Shown here: in pieces, positions 18,033 through 28,886 of the stretch
Numbering within the stretch: the first letter of the stretch is position 1
Layout of the letters: each line of letters starts with the position of its first letter
NCBI GenBank assembly: GCA_024397875.1
Contig: CP073344.1
Location: forward strand, 921,001 to 985,000
Reading direction: 5' to 3'
DNA: 64,000 bases
Source: Amphritea atlantica
GTDB taxonomy: Bacteria; Pseudomonadota; Gammaproteobacteria; Pseudomonadales; Balneatricaceae
The notes under the pieces: generated by a model
Database searches by the model: none
Seen by the model: the letters and a program-made list of their open reading frames with translations, nothing else
Told to the model about the DNA's origin: nothing
Translations under genes and position numbers: made by a program

Positions 18033-19199
18033 ATGACACACGCGTATAACTGGCAGCGACTCGAAGAAACAGCTGCTCAGCCTGTCTGGATTACCGATGA
18101 TGAAACGCTTGCCCGTTACTGCGAACAGTGGCAGGAACTGCCTCTTATTGCGCTGGATACAGAGTTTATCCGGGTAGATACGTTTTACCCGGTGCCCGGT
18201 TTAATACAGATTGCTGATGACTCAGGCTGTTATCTGATTGACCCCCTGGAAATCGAAGACTATGCACCGATGGTGCAATTGTTTCGTAACCCCGCTGTGC
18301 TTAAAGTACTGCACGCAGGCAATGAAGATCTGGAGCTTTTCCTGTATATGTTTGGCGAGCTGCCGGCACCGATCTTCGATACCCAGATAGCCGCCGGTTT
18401 TCTCGGCTGGGGTTTCTCGATGGGCTATCAGCGTCTTGTAGAGTACGCTCTGGATGTGAAACTGGATAAAGGTGAAACCACCTCGGACTGGTTGCAGCGT
18501 CCCCTGACCGCATCGCAGGAGCGCTATGCTGCTCTGGATGTGGCGTATCTGCCGGTGCTTTGTCAGCGGCAGATGGCTGAACTTAAAACACGGGGGATGA
18601 CTGAATGGGTCGAGGAAGAAACGGCACTGTTGTTGCAACAGACACCGGACAATGATCCGGATGGTGTAACCTATTACCAGCGTTTCAGTCAGGCCTGGAA
18701 GTTGCCCCCGGAAAAAATTGCCGCCCTGCGTGATCTGACCGCCTGGCGAGAACGGATCTGCCGCCAGCGGGATGTTCCCCGCAACCGGGTGCTGAGAAAT
18801 AATGCCTTGCTGGATATTGTGAATAAATGGCCCAAGGATTTGCACGCGCTGTCGCGGTTAGACGATATCCGCATGCAGCAGGTCAGACAGGATGGTGAGG
18901 TGATTCTCGGCTATCTTAAAATGGCGCCCCATTCGGCTTTAGCAAAGCCGCCGGAACCAATTAACCGGCCGCTGAGCTATAAATGGAATAAGCCCCTTAA
19001 AGTATTGAAAGCGATGGCGCGCAGTAAAGCTGAAGAGCTGAATATCGCGCCAGAGATATTGTTGCGAAAGAAAGATCTCGATGCTCTGATCAGAACGGAA
19101 AATCAGGGTGAGTTCAGCTTGCCGCCCAGTCTGTCTGGCTGGCGCAAAGCGGTGATTGGTGATGTGCTGTTGGAAAAGTTACAGAGCCTGGAAGTATAA
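18033..19199 (+). CDS. rnd: Ribonuclease D
   Basis: 3'-5' exoribonuclease active in tRNA 3' maturation, 388 residues. DEDD residues appear in LIALDTEFIRVDTFYPVPG, KVLHAGNEDLELF and in RYAALDVAYLPVL (the DEDDy tyrosine/aspartate motif III). Two HRDC domains follow, at about 215-285 and 295-370. Only 7 bases separate it from recR, so it likely extends the dnaX-recR transcript, followed closely by ycgL and ycgN. Confidence 0.95.
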   Translation: MTHAYNWQRLEETAAQPVWITDDETLARYCEQWQELPLIALDTEFIRVDTFYPVPGLIQIADDSGCYLIDPLEIEDYAPMVQLFRNPAVLKVLHAGNEDLELFLYMFGELPAPIFDTQIAAGFLGWGFSMGYQRLVEYALDVKLDKGETTSDWLQRPLTASQERYAALDVAYLPVLCQRQMAELKTRGMTEWVEEETALLLQQTPDNDPDGVTYYQRFSQAWKLPPEKIAALRDLTAWRERICRQRDVPRNRVLRNNALLDIVNKWPKDLHALSRLDDIRMQQVRQDGEVILGYLKMAPHSALAKPPEPINRPLSYKWNKPLKVLKAMARSKAEELNIAPEILLRKKDLDALIRTENQGEFSLPPSLSGWRKAVIGDVLLEKLQSLEV

Positions 19200-19210
19200 A
19201 CAGAGTGTCT

Positions 19211-19501
19211 ATGAAAAAGATTTGTAGTGTGTTTCGCAGTTCCAAAAAAGATGAAATGTATCTTTATGTGGATAAAATGGAAAAAATGAAGCGGGTACCG
19301 GACCCTCTGAAAGAGATGTTTGGCGCCCCGATCCATGTGTTTGATATGTTGCTGACACCGGAAAAAGAGCTGTCGCGGGTTGATGCGGCGAAGGTGCTGG
19401 AGGATATTCGGGAAAAGGGTTATTTCCTGCAGATGCCGCCGCCGAAAGATGACTATTTGCTCGATCTGTTTAAGGACCGGCCACAAACCGGAGTACGCTA
19501 G
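19211..19501 (+). CDS. ycgL: YcgL domain protein
   Basis: A 96-residue cytosolic protein of the YcgL family: [21 protein letters not shown] at the start and [18 protein letters not shown] near the end are family hallmarks. ATG 19211 is used; GTG 19205 would add two residues. Its stop overlaps the start of ycgN. Biochemical role unknown; linkage to rnd and ycgN is conserved among related bacteria. Confidence 0.92.
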   Translation: MKKICSVFRSSKKDEMYLYVDKMEKMKRVPDPLKEMFGAPIHVFDMLLTPEKELSRVDAAKVLEDIREKGYFLQMPPPKDDYLLDLFKDRPQTGVR

Positions 19502-19941
19502 TGGCTGATCAGGTATTCTGGCGGAGTAAATCACTGCAGGAGATGTCGCCACCGGAGTGGGAGTCTCTCTGTGATGGCTGCTCTCTCTGTTGTCTGCATA
19601 AGCTGGAAGATGAAGATACCGGCGAGGTGCATTACACCAGTGTGGTTTGTCATCTGCTGGATATGGACACTCTGTATTGTACGCAGTATGAAAAGCGTTG
19701 CTCGCTGGTGCCTCAGTGCGTCAAACTGCGACCCGAGGATGTCAAAGAGTTTCACTGGCTGCCACCCAGCTGCGCATATCGTCTGGTGCATGAGGGAAAG
19801 GAGTTGCCGGAGTGGCATCCTTTAGTCAGCGGCCGTCGGGAATCTGTTAAGGAAGCCGGTGCTTCGGTGCTGGACTGGTATGAGATTACCGATGATAAAA
19901 TTGAAAAAGATGATGATTATTTCGACTACCTGCTCGACTGA
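19501..19941 (+). CDS. ycgN: YcgN family (UPF0260) cysteine-cluster protein
   Basis: A 146-residue protein with the CxxCxxCC-type cluster ([23 protein letters not shown]) and further cysteines ([32 protein letters not shown]), as in the Fe-S/zinc cluster CxxCxxCC family. GTG start at 19501 overlaps the ycgL stop by one base, showing translational coupling. Function unknown; the cysteines suggest a metal or Fe-S site. Confidence 0.92.
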   Translation: MADQVFWRSKSLQEMSPPEWESLCDGCSLCCLHKLEDEDTGEVHYTSVVCHLLDMDTLYCTQYEKRCSLVPQCVKLRPEDVKEFHWLPPSCAYRLVHEGKELPEWHPLVSGRRESVKEAGASVLDWYEITDDKIEKDDDYFDYLLD

Positions 19942-19991
19942 TGGGTTAGCCGCAATATAAAAAATTGCAAAGACCGTGATAAAAATTAAGC

Positions 19992-20020
19992 AAAAAAAGG
20001 AGCGCACTGCGCTCCTTTTT
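19992..20020. terminator. Bidirectional terminator between ycgN and rpsA
   Basis: AAAAA-GGAGCGC-ACT-GCGCTCC-TTTTT: 7-bp GC-rich stem with A-run and T-run on opposite sides, serving the convergent ycgN and rpsA. Confidence 0.92.
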
Positions 20021-20045
20021 AGTTCAGCCTTTCAGTTCAGAAACG

Positions 20046-21725
20046 TTACTTCTTCGCTTCCAGTTGTGCTTTGATCAGATCGCCGATGGTGGTCGGACCG
20101 GACAGCTCAACCGGCGCATCAGCAACCGCTTTGATTGCTGCTTTCTCATCGGCCTGGTCTTTCGCCTTGATCGACAGGGTGATTGAACGGTTACGACGAT
20201 CCAGGTTAACGATCTTGGCTTCAACTTCTTCGCCTGCTTTAAGGGCGGTCGTGGCATCTTCGATGCGATCGATACTGATATCAGAGACTTTCAGGTAACC
20301 TTCAACCCCTTCAGCCAGCTCGATGTTTGCCCCTTTAGCGTCTACAGACTTAACGATACCCTTAACGATAGCGTTCTTGTCATTGACCGCAGCGTAGTCG
20401 GAGAACGGATCACCGGCCAGCTGTTTGATACCCAGAGAGATGCGCTCTTTCTCGGCATCGATAGACAGGATAACCGCTTCAACATCGTCACCTTTCTTAT
20501 ACTCACGCAGTGCGGCCTCGCCGTCAGCATCCCAGGAGATGTCAGACATATGCACCAGGCCATCCAGATCATCTTCCAGACCGACGAAGATGCCGAAGTC
20601 TGTGATAGTCTTGATCGAGCCACTAATCTTATCGCCAGCGGCATACTGATCAGCGAAAGTCGCCCATGGGTTAGGCGTACATTGCTTGATACCCAGAGAG
20701 ATACGGCGACGTTCCTCATCAATCTCAAGGATCATCACATTCACTTCGTCACCGACCTGTACCACCTTGGATGGGTGGACATTTTTATTGGTCCAGGACA
20801 TCTCAGAGACGTGTACCAGACCTTCGACACCATCTTCGATCGAGGCGAAACAGCCGTAATCAGTCAGGTTGGTGACACGTGCAGGAACGATAGCGCCTGA
20901 AGGGTAACGGGCTTTAATAGAGGACCATGGGTCTTCGCTCAGTTGTTTCAGGCCCAGTGACAAACGGTTGGTTTCTTTATCAAACTTGATGATTCGGACA
21001 GTAATCTCATCACCGGGGGTCAGCATCTCACTTGGGTGTGAGATACGCTTCCATGCCATATCAGTGATATGCAGCAGGCCATCAACCCCGCCCAGATCGA
21101 TGAATGCACCGTAGTTGGTCAGATTCTTAACATAACCCTTAACATCATGACCTTCTTCCAGGGTTTCAAGCAGCTCATCACGCTGAGCGCTGTTGGCTTC
21201 CTGAAGCACAGCACGGCGGGAGACCACGATATTATTGCGCTTAGGGTCGAGTTTGATCAGTTTGAACTCAAGCTCTTTGCCTTCCAGGTGGTCGACGTCC
21301 CGAACCGGACGCACATCAACCAGAGAGCCCGGCAGGAAGCCCTGAATGTTATTAACGTTAACAGTGAAGCCACCTTTGACCTTGCCACTGATATAGCCTT
21401 TGACGGTTTCTTCTGCATCAAATGCTTCCTGTAGAACTTCCCAGGCTTCGGCTCGTTTAGCTTTCTCGCGGGACAGACGGGTCTCACCGCTACCATCTTC
21501 AACGCTTTCCAGGGCAACTTTAACCATATCGCCCACTTGAATTTCAAGTTCGTTAGCATCGTTCAGGAACTGGCTGCGATCAATAATCGCTTCAGATTTC
21601 AGGCCAGCGTTGACAGTGACCCAGTCGTTATCGATATCGACGACCTCACCCATTACCAGGGTGCCGGGCTTCATATCAATATGTTGCAGGGATTCTTCAA
21701 ATAATTCAGCAAAGCTTTCGGACAT
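20046..21725 (-). CDS. rpsA: 30S ribosomal protein S1
   Basis: A 559-residue mRNA-binding ribosomal protein with six S1 (OB-fold) repeats. Diagnostic stretches include [32 protein letters not shown], and the repeated DYGCF/DFGIF...[10 protein letters not shown]...RRRISLG pattern. Start taken at ATG 21725 with AGGAAGG just upstream; the frame runs on to 21755 but without homology. E. coli rpsA lies between cmk and ihfB; neither is here, so this copy is either relocated or an extra copy. Ends at a bidirectional terminator. Confidence 0.97.
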   Translation of the reverse strand: MSESFAELFEESLQHIDMKPGTLVMGEVVDIDNDWVTVNAGLKSEAIIDRSQFLNDANELEIQVGDMVKVALESVEDGSGETRLSREKAKRAEAWEVLQEAFDAEETVKGYISGKVKGGFTVNVNNIQGFLPGSLVDVRPVRDVDHLEGKELEFKLIKLDPKRNNIVVSRRAVLQEANSAQRDELLETLEEGHDVKGYVKNLTNYGAFIDLGGVDGLLHITDMAWKRISHPSEMLTPGDEITVRIIKFDKETNRLSLGLKQLSEDPWSSIKARYPSGAIVPARVTNLTDYGCFASIEDGVEGLVHVSEMSWTNKNVHPSKVVQVGDEVNVMILEIDEERRRISLGIKQCTPNPWATFADQYAAGDKISGSIKTITDFGIFVGLEDDLDGLVHMSDISWDADGEAALREYKKGDDVEAVILSIDAEKERISLGIKQLAGDPFSDYAAVNDKNAIVKGIVKSVDAKGANIELAEGVEGYLKVSDISIDRIEDATTALKAGEEVEAKIVNLDRRNRSITLSIKAKDQADEKAAIKAVADAPVELSGPTTIGDLIKAQLEAKK

Positions 21726-21963
21726 GTACCTTCCTATTGGCAGCCCCTTAAACACCGGGGGATCGCCATGTTTACACCTGCATCGTCAGCCGGATACAGG
21801 GACAGTTTGTACATCCCAATGGCGACTGTGTTGGCTGACGAAATGAACAGCGGGCATCAGGACAGGACCGCAAATTATACAGAATTTGGCCTTTTGATTA
21901 AAGGGTGGTCCCTTTGTGTAACCTCAGCAGAGGGTGCAGGGAGGGGGATATCGGTGGTTTGGT

Positions 21964-22734
21964 TCAGCCCTTGAAGGAGGCCATACGCTCGGTAAACAGC
22001 TCCTGACAGGGCTCAAGAATCGCTTTAAGGTCACTCTTCAGGCGACTGCTCATCCGGTCGGTATTCTCGGTTTTGAAATACTCCAGCACCAGTAACTCTT
22101 CAGCGCGGTTGTTGGCGGCGATATCCATTCCATCGCCGATACAGTAGGCAAAAACAGGCAGGTGGTAGTTAACCACTGTATCGATTTGGTCCTGATCGAG
22201 TAACAGCTTATGCATCATCAGATAGCGGCGGTATTCCTGCGCGGAGGCCGCCGCCATGCCGGTTAGTTGTGTGCTGCTGAACCGTTTCGATTCCTCCTGG
22301 CTTGCCAGCAGTTGTCTCATACGGGCGTGAATGGTGGAGACCTCCTCATCGAAGGTGTGTGGGGAATAGCGCTCATTGGTACGCTTATAATGCTCCAGCT
22401 CGGTAACTTTCCCCTGCAGGATTGTGATCTGTGCCCGCATTACTTCCGCCTCATTCAGCAGTTTCAGGCGCTCCTCTTTCAGGGTAGCAATCACCTTTTC
22501 AACCGGCGATATATTACTGTTAGCGATTGATGGTGCGAGGCTGGGGTCGCTAGTTGCTTCAGTCGCTGTAGAATCGAGCGGCATCACCATCTCACCAAAG
22601 CCTTCAACTTTCTTACGGTTTTCCTCCTGCTGTTGGCTGATAACGTTATAGGTGAAATAGCCAGCCACAGAAAAGATGATCAGCAAGAGCGGAGCGCCAA
22701 TCAGAAGTGCGAGTTTCTGCCTGCTTAACTGCAT
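21964..22734 (-). CDS. Hypothetical single-pass membrane protein with coiled coil
   Basis: No family recognised. Of 256 residues, 9-30 form a membrane helix (LALLIGAPLLLIIFSVAGYF), with the rest probably periplasmic. Residues about 78-115 predict a coiled coil (VEKVIATLKEERLKLLNEAEVMRAQ...). The C-terminal 120 residues are helical with two cysteines (FAYCIGDG, LEPCQELF). It lies 19 bases downstream of prc on the same strand, so co-transcription with the periplasmic protease is likely. A Prc adaptor role is only a guess from position. Confidence 0.72.
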   Translation of the reverse strand: MQLSRQKLALLIGAPLLLIIFSVAGYFTYNVISQQQEENRKKVEGFGEMVMPLDSTATEATSDPSLAPSIANSNISPVEKVIATLKEERLKLLNEAEVMRAQITILQGKVTELEHYKRTNERYSPHTFDEEVSTIHARMRQLLASQEESKRFSSTQLTGMAAASAQEYRRYLMMHKLLLDQDQIDTVVNYHLPVFAYCIGDGMDIAANNRAEELLVLEYFKTENTDRMSSRLKSDLKAILEPCQELFTERMASFKG

Positions 22735-22753
22735 CGAATCTATCCCTGTCGGA

Positions 22754-24841
22754 TCAGTAATTGATAGCCATATAGTTATCGGTCAGTTCAATCATATCAA
22801 GCAGGACATTGCCTGTTTCGTGGAGAATTGCTTCCTGTTCGGGGCTTATCGTCCGGCCCTGGGCGTCTTTTTCAAGCAGGTCATCCAGTTCAGAGAGTGC
22901 TTTGATGGCTGGTAGCTGCTTGGCCTCGCGGCGCTGGTTTTCCTGATCCAGCAGCCACTGCTCAGATTTGTCACGTTCTGCCTTCAGTGTTGCCTCATTC
23001 AGAGACAACTCTTTATCCTGCTTATTCTCATGCATCCGCCTGATCTGGGCGTTCATATAGAGGAAATCGGGATTGAATTTGATCCGCTCCACGTGTCGCT
23101 TGTTCAGCTCCGGCAGGATCGCGCGGAAGTTCATATAGCGCTGATGGGGAACCTCATGCACCATATCCCAGGGCAGGGCGCCTTCCAGTGAGCTCTCGCC
23201 AATCTCGTCGGCGTCATAGAGGGTTGGCAGGGCCACATCGGGAATAACCCCTTTATGCTGGGTACTCTCACCGGAGATACGATAGAACTTGGCGTGGGTC
23301 AGCTTGATCTGGCCATGATGCAGTGGCGAGAGGGTTTGAACTGTGCCCTTGCCGAATGTCTGACTACCGACAATCAGGCCGCGCTGATAATCCTGAATGG
23401 CTCCGGCGAAGATCTCAGATGCCGACGCGCTGAGCCGGTTAACCAGAACCGCCATTGGACCGTTATAGGCGATCCTGGGGTCGGGATCACCCTGAATATT
23501 CACCCGACCCTGAGGGTCTCTGATCTGCACCGTGGGTCCGCGACTGATAAACAGCCCGACCAGCTCATTCGCTTCGCGCAGAGAGCCTCCACCATTGTTA
23601 CGCAGGTCTATGATCAGTCCGTCGATATCTTCCGTTTTAAGTTCTTCGATCAGTCGTGCGGTATCCCGGGTAGTGCTCTTATAATTGCGTTCGCCCCGCT
23701 GCAATGCAGCAAAGTCGATATAGAAGGCGGGAATACTGATGACGCCCAGTTTGTATGGCTTGCCCTGATGTTCGATCCGGATTACCTTGCTCTGGGCCGC
23801 CTGCTCATCAAGTTTGACCTTGTTACGGGTGATCTTAATAATCTTGTGCTGGTTTTCGTCGCCATCGGCGGGAATGATATCCAGCCGGACCACGGAATCT
23901 TTCGGGCCACGAATCAGAGCAACGACCTCATCCAGGCGCCAGCCGACCACATCCTCAATTTCGCCATCTTCACCCTGACCAACACCGACAATCAGATCGG
24001 CGGGTTTTAACTGGCCCGCTTTATCGGCAGGTCCGGCAGGCACCAGACGCACCACTTTGGTATTGTCATTTTCACTTTGCAGAACGGCGCCAATGCCTTC
24101 CAGGGAAAGGCTCATATTGATATTAAAGTTTTCAGAAAGGCGGGGTGAGAAATACTGCGTATGCGGATCGAACTGCATCGTCAGCGCGTTGGCAAAGCTC
24201 TGGAAAACATCTTCGTTATTGGTTTGCAGGGCTCTGTTCAACTGGCTTTTATAACGTTTGAGCAGCAGTTTCTTCGCTTCATCGACCGGCTTGTCAGCCA
24301 GTTTCAGGCCCAGCAACGCACTTTTCAGGCGTTTGCGCCAGAACTCATCCATCTCAGCTTTGCTGGCGGACCACTGGCTTGTTTCCCGGTCGGTTATGAT
24401 GCTTTCATCGCGATCAAAGTCGACACTATAGTCCGGGCTTTCCAGGGTTGTGATCAGTTTGTTTAAACGTTCCTGAGTGCGCTGCTGATAGCGATTAAAA
24501 ATAGCGTAGGCGGCGGTCAGGTTACCGTTATTGATCTCATCATCAATTAGTGACCGGTACTGTTGGAACTCATCGATATCGGATTGATAAAAAAATGCTT
24601 TTGACGGATCGAGGCTATCCAGATACTGATCAAGCACTTTGCCGGACAGCTCGTCATTCAGTACGATACTGTTATAGTGATCCTGGTTCAGGGATGTGAC
24701 AATATCGGTAATCGTCTGGCTGTGGATTATATCCGGTTGCAAAACAGAGCTGTTCAGTGCGCTTGCCGGCAGCGCTGTCATCAGCCCCAATACGAGTGAA
24801 GACGCGGTGATTAATCGGCGTAAGTTACGTGTGTAAATCAA
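22754..24841 (-). CDS. prc: Tail-specific (carboxy-terminal processing) protease
   Basis: Periplasmic S41A protease of 695 residues that trims C-termini and clears lipoprotein and cell-wall hydrolase substrates. It has an N-terminal signal (LITASSLVLGLMTALPASALN), an N-terminal helical domain, a PDZ domain (about 225-320: LEGIGAVLQSEN...KPADLIVGVG) and the catalytic serine and lysine in SASASEIFAGA and SQTFGKGTVQ, then the long C-terminal domain seen in E. coli Prc. TTG 24841 was chosen since AGGAA lies 8 bases upstream; the frame is open to another TTG at 24889. Length fits the family. Confidence 0.95.
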   Translation of the reverse strand: MIYTRNLRRLITASSLVLGLMTALPASALNSSVLQPDIIHSQTITDIVTSLNQDHYNSIVLNDELSGKVLDQYLDSLDPSKAFFYQSDIDEFQQYRSLIDDEINNGNLTAAYAIFNRYQQRTQERLNKLITTLESPDYSVDFDRDESIITDRETSQWSASKAEMDEFWRKRLKSALLGLKLADKPVDEAKKLLLKRYKSQLNRALQTNNEDVFQSFANALTMQFDPHTQYFSPRLSENFNINMSLSLEGIGAVLQSENDNTKVVRLVPAGPADKAGQLKPADLIVGVGQGEDGEIEDVVGWRLDEVVALIRGPKDSVVRLDIIPADGDENQHKIIKITRNKVKLDEQAAQSKVIRIEHQGKPYKLGVISIPAFYIDFAALQRGERNYKSTTRDTARLIEELKTEDIDGLIIDLRNNGGGSLREANELVGLFISRGPTVQIRDPQGRVNIQGDPDPRIAYNGPMAVLVNRLSASASEIFAGAIQDYQRGLIVGSQTFGKGTVQTLSPLHHGQIKLTHAKFYRISGESTQHKGVIPDVALPTLYDADEIGESSLEGALPWDMVHEVPHQRYMNFRAILPELNKRHVERIKFNPDFLYMNAQIRRMHENKQDKELSLNEATLKAERDKSEQWLLDQENQRREAKQLPAIKALSELDDLLEKDAQGRTISPEQEAILHETGNVLLDMIELTDNYMAINY

Positions 24842-24999
24842 GCTGCATGTTCCTGTTTTGCTACTACATATAGGTTCTGAGACAGACAAATAACCAGCTT
24901 GGTTCCGTAACTCAGAAAATCTGAGTGTAGTCTTGTCGCGTGCTGATGTAAAATCAACGGCTTATCTCTGGTTTATTAATTGAAACAGGTACAGCTATT

Positions 25000-25530
25000 G
25001 TGGTTATGCGAGTTCTGGGTGTTATGGTTTTGTCGCTGTTAGTTACCATAATCAGCGGTTGTGGCAAAAGTGATGAGGAAAAGCGGTTTCATCAGGAGTT
25101 GCTGGATAAAGCACTGAATGATGACACTAAAAAAGAGGGACTGCTGTATCTGGAAGAAAATGCCCGTAAGGATGGGGTGGTGGTTACCGACTCAGGCTTG
25201 CAGTATCAGATTTTGCAGGCTGCAGAAGGCCCTAAGCCGGAGATGCTCAACCGCGTCCGGGTTAATTATACCGGTTGGACGGTGAACGGAGAGCCGTTTG
25301 AAAGCTCAGCTGATAGAGCGGAAAAGCCCGTTTTTACCGTGAAAGATGTGATTAAAGGGTGGCGTGAGGCGCTGCTTGAAATGTCTCCGGGGGCTCGCTG
25401 GAAGATCTATTTGCCATCAGAATTAGGCTATGGTGCGAGAAGCCCCGGGGGTATGGTACCGGCAAATTCCGCACTTATTTTTGAAATTGAGTTGTTAGAA
25501 ATCCTGCCTCAGGAAAAGGCTGACCAATAA
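25000..25530 (+). CDS. Lipoprotein FKBP-type peptidyl-prolyl isomerase
   Basis: A 176-residue prolyl isomerase. The N-terminal signal ends in a lipobox-like ISGC at about residues 19-22, so the mature protein should be a lipoprotein in the periplasm. After a helical linker, an FKBP domain (about 75-170) shows [53 protein letters not shown] and the closing [13 protein letters not shown] 25000 is used; ATG 25006 is also possible. Its stop overlaps the next gene's start by one base. It is divergent from prc. Confidence 0.88.
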   Translation: MVMRVLGVMVLSLLVTIISGCGKSDEEKRFHQELLDKALNDDTKKEGLLYLEENARKDGVVVTDSGLQYQILQAAEGPKPEMLNRVRVNYTGWTVNGEPFESSADRAEKPVFTVKDVIKGWREALLEMSPGARWKIYLPSELGYGARSPGGMVPANSALIFEIELLEILPQEKADQ

Positions 25531-26825
25531 TGCATAAACATGAGTTTAATGAGCAACTGTTTGATTTTCTGGCGGCATCGCCAACCCCCTTTCATGCGGT
25601 ATATGAGATGCGTGCACGACTGCAGGAAGCGGGTTTTATCGAACTGGAAGAGCAGAATGCCTGGAATGTATGGCCGGGTGGCCGCTACTTCATCGTTCGC
25701 AATGAGTCTTCCATTATCGCCTGGAATATGGCGGCTGGCTCAGACCTGTCGACGGCCGGTATACGGATGGTCGGTGCCCATACAGACAGTCCCTGTCTGA
25801 AGGTTAAGCCCAATCCTGAAACTGTGAGTCAGGGCTGCTTACGGCTTGGCGTGGAGGTGTACGGCGGGGCGCTGTTAAACCCCTGGTTTGACCGTGACCT
25901 GTCGCTCGCTGGCCGGGTTAACTATGTCAGTACCAATGGTGGCATGCGCAGCGAACTGGTGAATTTTGAACGCCCGGTTGCAGTGATTCCCAGTCTGGCA
26001 ATTCATCTGGACCGTGACGTTAATCAGGGGCGCAATGTTAATCCGCAAACAGAGATGCCGCCGGTGATGGCGCAACTGCAGGGCGATGCCAAAGCGGAAC
26101 TGCGGGAGATACTCAAACAGGAACTACAGACTCAGCATGTCGATGATATTGCCGAGGTGCTCGATTACGAGCTGTTTTTTTACGATGTGCAGAAACCTTC
26201 TTATATCGGCCTGAATAATGAGTTTTTCGCGTCTGCGCGACTCGACAATCTGCTGAGCTGCTTTATCGGTATGCAGGCGCTGATAGCGTCTGATGCACAG
26301 CAGAACACGCTACTGATCTGCAATGACCATGAAGAGGTTGGCAGTATGAGTGCTGCCGGTGCCCAGGGACCGATGCTGAAACAGTTGCTGGAGCGGTTGT
26401 TACCCGACCCCGAGGCCCGCAACCGGATGATCGCCAATTCGATGATGGTGTCGGTGGATAACGCCCATGCGGTGCATCCCAACTTTGCCGATAAGCATGA
26501 CAGTAATCATGGCCCGCGTATGAATAGCGGTGCGGTGATAAAGATTAATGCCAACCAGCGTTATGCCTCAAATAGCGAAACCTCGTCGCTGTTCCGGCAT
26601 ATTGCCCGGCAGGAAGACGTTACACTGCAATCCTTTGTCGTACGCAGTGATATGGCCTGCGGCAGTACGATCGGCCCCATCACCGCCGCAGAGATCGGTG
26701 TCAAAACCATTGATATCGGTGTGCCGCAACTGGCGATGCATTCGATTCGGGAGCTGGCGGGCAGCGATGACCCGGTTAACCTGGCGCGGGTGCTGAGCCG
26801 TTTCTATTGTCAGGAACGAGTGTAA
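25530..26825 (+). CDS. apeB: M18 family aminopeptidase
   Basis: Cytosolic dinuclear zinc aminopeptidase of the M18 (aspartyl aminopeptidase-like) family, 431 residues. Metal and catalytic motifs: [14 protein letters not shown] (first His and Asp), [14 protein letters not shown] (Glu pair), [12 protein letters not shown] (Asp) and [11 protein letters not shown] (last His). Its start codon overlaps the FKBP stop by one base, so it is translationally coupled. Followed by two hairpins, the second with a T-run. Confidence 0.93.
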   Translation: MHKHEFNEQLFDFLAASPTPFHAVYEMRARLQEAGFIELEEQNAWNVWPGGRYFIVRNESSIIAWNMAAGSDLSTAGIRMVGAHTDSPCLKVKPNPETVSQGCLRLGVEVYGGALLNPWFDRDLSLAGRVNYVSTNGGMRSELVNFERPVAVIPSLAIHLDRDVNQGRNVNPQTEMPPVMAQLQGDAKAELREILKQELQTQHVDDIAEVLDYELFFYDVQKPSYIGLNNEFFASARLDNLLSCFIGMQALIASDAQQNTLLICNDHEEVGSMSAAGAQGPMLKQLLERLLPDPEARNRMIANSMMVSVDNAHAVHPNFADKHDSNHGPRMNSGAVIKINANQRYASNSETSSLFRHIARQEDVTLQSFVVRSDMACGSTIGPITAAEIGVKTIDIGVPQLAMHSIRELAGSDDPVNLARVLSRFYCQERV

Positions 26826-26853
26826 GGCCACTCAGGATCCATTCGCTGTATAT

Positions 26854-26878
26854 CAGCCCTGCTGGGTTAGCAGGGCTG
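26854..26878 (+). terminator. Hairpin downstream of apeB, no T-run
   Basis: CAGCCCTGCT-GGGTT-AGCAGGGCTG, 10-bp perfect stem; probably acts with the next hairpin or protects the mRNA 3' end. Confidence 0.55.
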
Positions 26879-26899
26879 AGTCGGGTGAGTGACGTTCAA

Positions 26900-26932
26900 A
26901 GACTAACTTTCTAAGCTGTTAGTCTGCTTTTT
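26900..26932 (+). terminator. Rho-independent terminator of the FKBP-apeB unit
   Basis: AGACTAAC / GTTAGTCT stem (8 bp, 10-nt loop) followed by GCTTTTT. Confidence 0.7.
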
Positions 26933-26968
26933 GGCTGTCGGGCTCAGCTTATTTATCAGACTGATTAG

Positions 26969-28537
26969 TCAGTCCGCTACGTTATCCGGCTGATAAATAC
27001 CACAGGCGATATAACAATCGTCTCCGAAGCGTCGGACAAAGGTGTGCTTCGGTTCGTCTTTGCCGGTGTGTGGATTCAGGTAGGCGTAACTATACCAGCC
27101 CTGACCCTGTTCACGAGCCATCGCCACCAATGGCGGACACAGTGGCTTACCGCTGGCATCCCTGGCCTCAGCTAAATTCTTACCGACCAGCGCCGGGTTG
27201 CCACCATGGGCGAGCATGTTACCGTTAAAATCCTGAACCAGTACGTAGAGCTCGCCTTGCACAAAATCATCTTCGTAATTGTTGAATGCGGCAATGGCTT
27301 TATCCCGTCCATGTTTCTGGGCGTAATCGTGAGCGCGATGAACCAGCGCCTCCGCGTCTGTTTTGCTAACCAGTCGAAACTGACCGATCAGGTGTTTCAT
27401 CTCACTGGCCGACTCCGACAGTTTGGATACGATCAGGCTGTTATGGTTGACGTTACCCGCAGTTTCATCCATCAGTTCGGCGACCTGATGCAGACTCCTT
27501 GACAGCTCTTCAGTGGTTGCGGTGGTTTCCCGCGAGGCGACTGAGATCTGTTCGACCTCACCGACCAGAGAGGCGATATGACTGAGTATATCGTTTAGTG
27601 CGGTTTCAGATTGTTGTGCAGACTCGGTGCCGTGCTGGGCGATCAGAACCCCCTGATCCATCATCCCGGTTGCCTTTTTAAGTTCCTGCTGCATCGTTTC
27701 AACTGTCAGGCGTATCTTTTCTGTCGCTCGAGAGGTTTTCTCGGCTAACTCTCTTACTTCACCGGAGACAACCGCGAACCCTCGACCCTGATCACCTGCT
27801 CTGGCAGCCTCAATGGCGGCGTTCAGCGCTAACAGGTTGGTCTGGTCTGCGATATTACTGATGAGATCGACAATTTGTCCGATTTCGCCGGAGCGCTCAC
27901 CGAGATTACGTATGACTGCCGCCGAGTCGGTCACGATGCCGGTGGTTTTATGCATGCTCTCGATCGTTTGACTCACGATTGCCTGTCCCTTGAGGGCTAC
28001 TTCGTTAGCTTCGTGGGAGTTATCTGATGCACTTTTGCAGTTTTTAGAAACTTCAGCGGCGGCGGCTGACAGCTCTTCGCTTGCCGATGCCGAGGTGCTC
28101 AGTTGGTTGACGATCTCACCGGTCGCCCGGTCGATATTGTTAAGATTGCCGTCAAGCCCCTGAGCAGAGTGCGCAAGTAGCACACTGTTATGAGAAAACT
28201 GGGTCAGGGTATTTTTTAATCTCTCGATAGCACGGCTCAAATCCGCTGCAGTTCCATCGGCAGGTTGACCCTGTGAGGTATCTTGCGTCAGATCGCTTCT
28301 GACCAGGCGTCCGACCAAAGCGTCCACTTCAGGTTGGCCCCTCAGGCTTCTTCGTTCGTTCAACCAGGCTGCGGCGCAGAGAAGTAATGATACTCCCCAG
28401 ACGACAGAGCTGATCAGGAAATCACTTTCTATAGCCTCCTTGTCAGATGTTACGCTGTTAATCCGATAAGCCAGAAAACACCACGCAGCGATTAACAGCA
28501 CTGTGGCCGACGCATTCAGAAGCCTCTTTATCATCAT
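26969..28537 (-). CDS. Methyl-accepting chemotaxis protein with C-terminal Cache domain
   Basis: A 522-residue chemoreceptor. Two membrane helices near the N-terminus (about 8-24 and 42-60) are separated by only a short loop, so there is no periplasmic sensor. The signalling hairpin tip reads [36 protein letters not shown]. Behind it, residues about 395-515 match a single Cache domain ([27 protein letters not shown]... ending CYIACGIY). That places a usually extracytoplasmic sensor domain in the cytosol, at the C-terminal end. ATG 28537 has GGGGA upstream. It would sense an internal ligand and signal to CheA. Confidence 0.92.
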   Translation of the reverse strand: MMIKRLLNASATVLLIAAWCFLAYRINSVTSDKEAIESDFLISSVVWGVSLLLCAAAWLNERRSLRGQPEVDALVGRLVRSDLTQDTSQGQPADGTAADLSRAIERLKNTLTQFSHNSVLLAHSAQGLDGNLNNIDRATGEIVNQLSTSASASEELSAAAAEVSKNCKSASDNSHEANEVALKGQAIVSQTIESMHKTTGIVTDSAAVIRNLGERSGEIGQIVDLISNIADQTNLLALNAAIEAARAGDQGRGFAVVSGEVRELAEKTSRATEKIRLTVETMQQELKKATGMMDQGVLIAQHGTESAQQSETALNDILSHIASLVGEVEQISVASRETTATTEELSRSLHQVAELMDETAGNVNHNSLIVSKLSESASEMKHLIGQFRLVSKTDAEALVHRAHDYAQKHGRDKAIAAFNNYEDDFVQGELYVLVQDFNGNMLAHGGNPALVGKNLAEARDASGKPLCPPLVAMAREQGQGWYSYAYLNPHTGKDEPKHTFVRRFGDDCYIACGIYQPDNVAD

Positions 28538-28770
28538 ACATTCCCCGAGGGTAACCTCATTTTTGTTATACTTATTGAAATGTATATAATCAAAACTGTT
28601 TAATTTTGTAAACGTTTATCTATTAAACAATTATAGCTTCTATTGCCTTCCATTGGCTTTCACTTGAACAGCCCTCACCGGGGATATAACATCAAAGGGG
28701 AAGTGTTTGTGACTGAGGAGTATTATTTTTTTTATGATGAGTAAAGCATTAACGCGTCTCCTCAAAAAAT

Positions 28771-28802
28771 TAACCACAGAGAACTCCGAAGACACAGAGA
28801 AA
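28771..28802. repeat. Half-element of a dispersed ACCACAGAGA repeat
   Basis: ACCACAGAGAACTCCGAAGA and following CACAGAGAAA resemble the left arm of the full palindromic element at 58584-58647. Confidence 0.45.
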
Positions 28803-28886
28803 GATCCCGGCCTCTTTCTTCAGCCCTGGGCCGTGCTTCGGCTATCTCAATCGCTGTATACATATGCCCTTTCGTCTGGACAGTGA

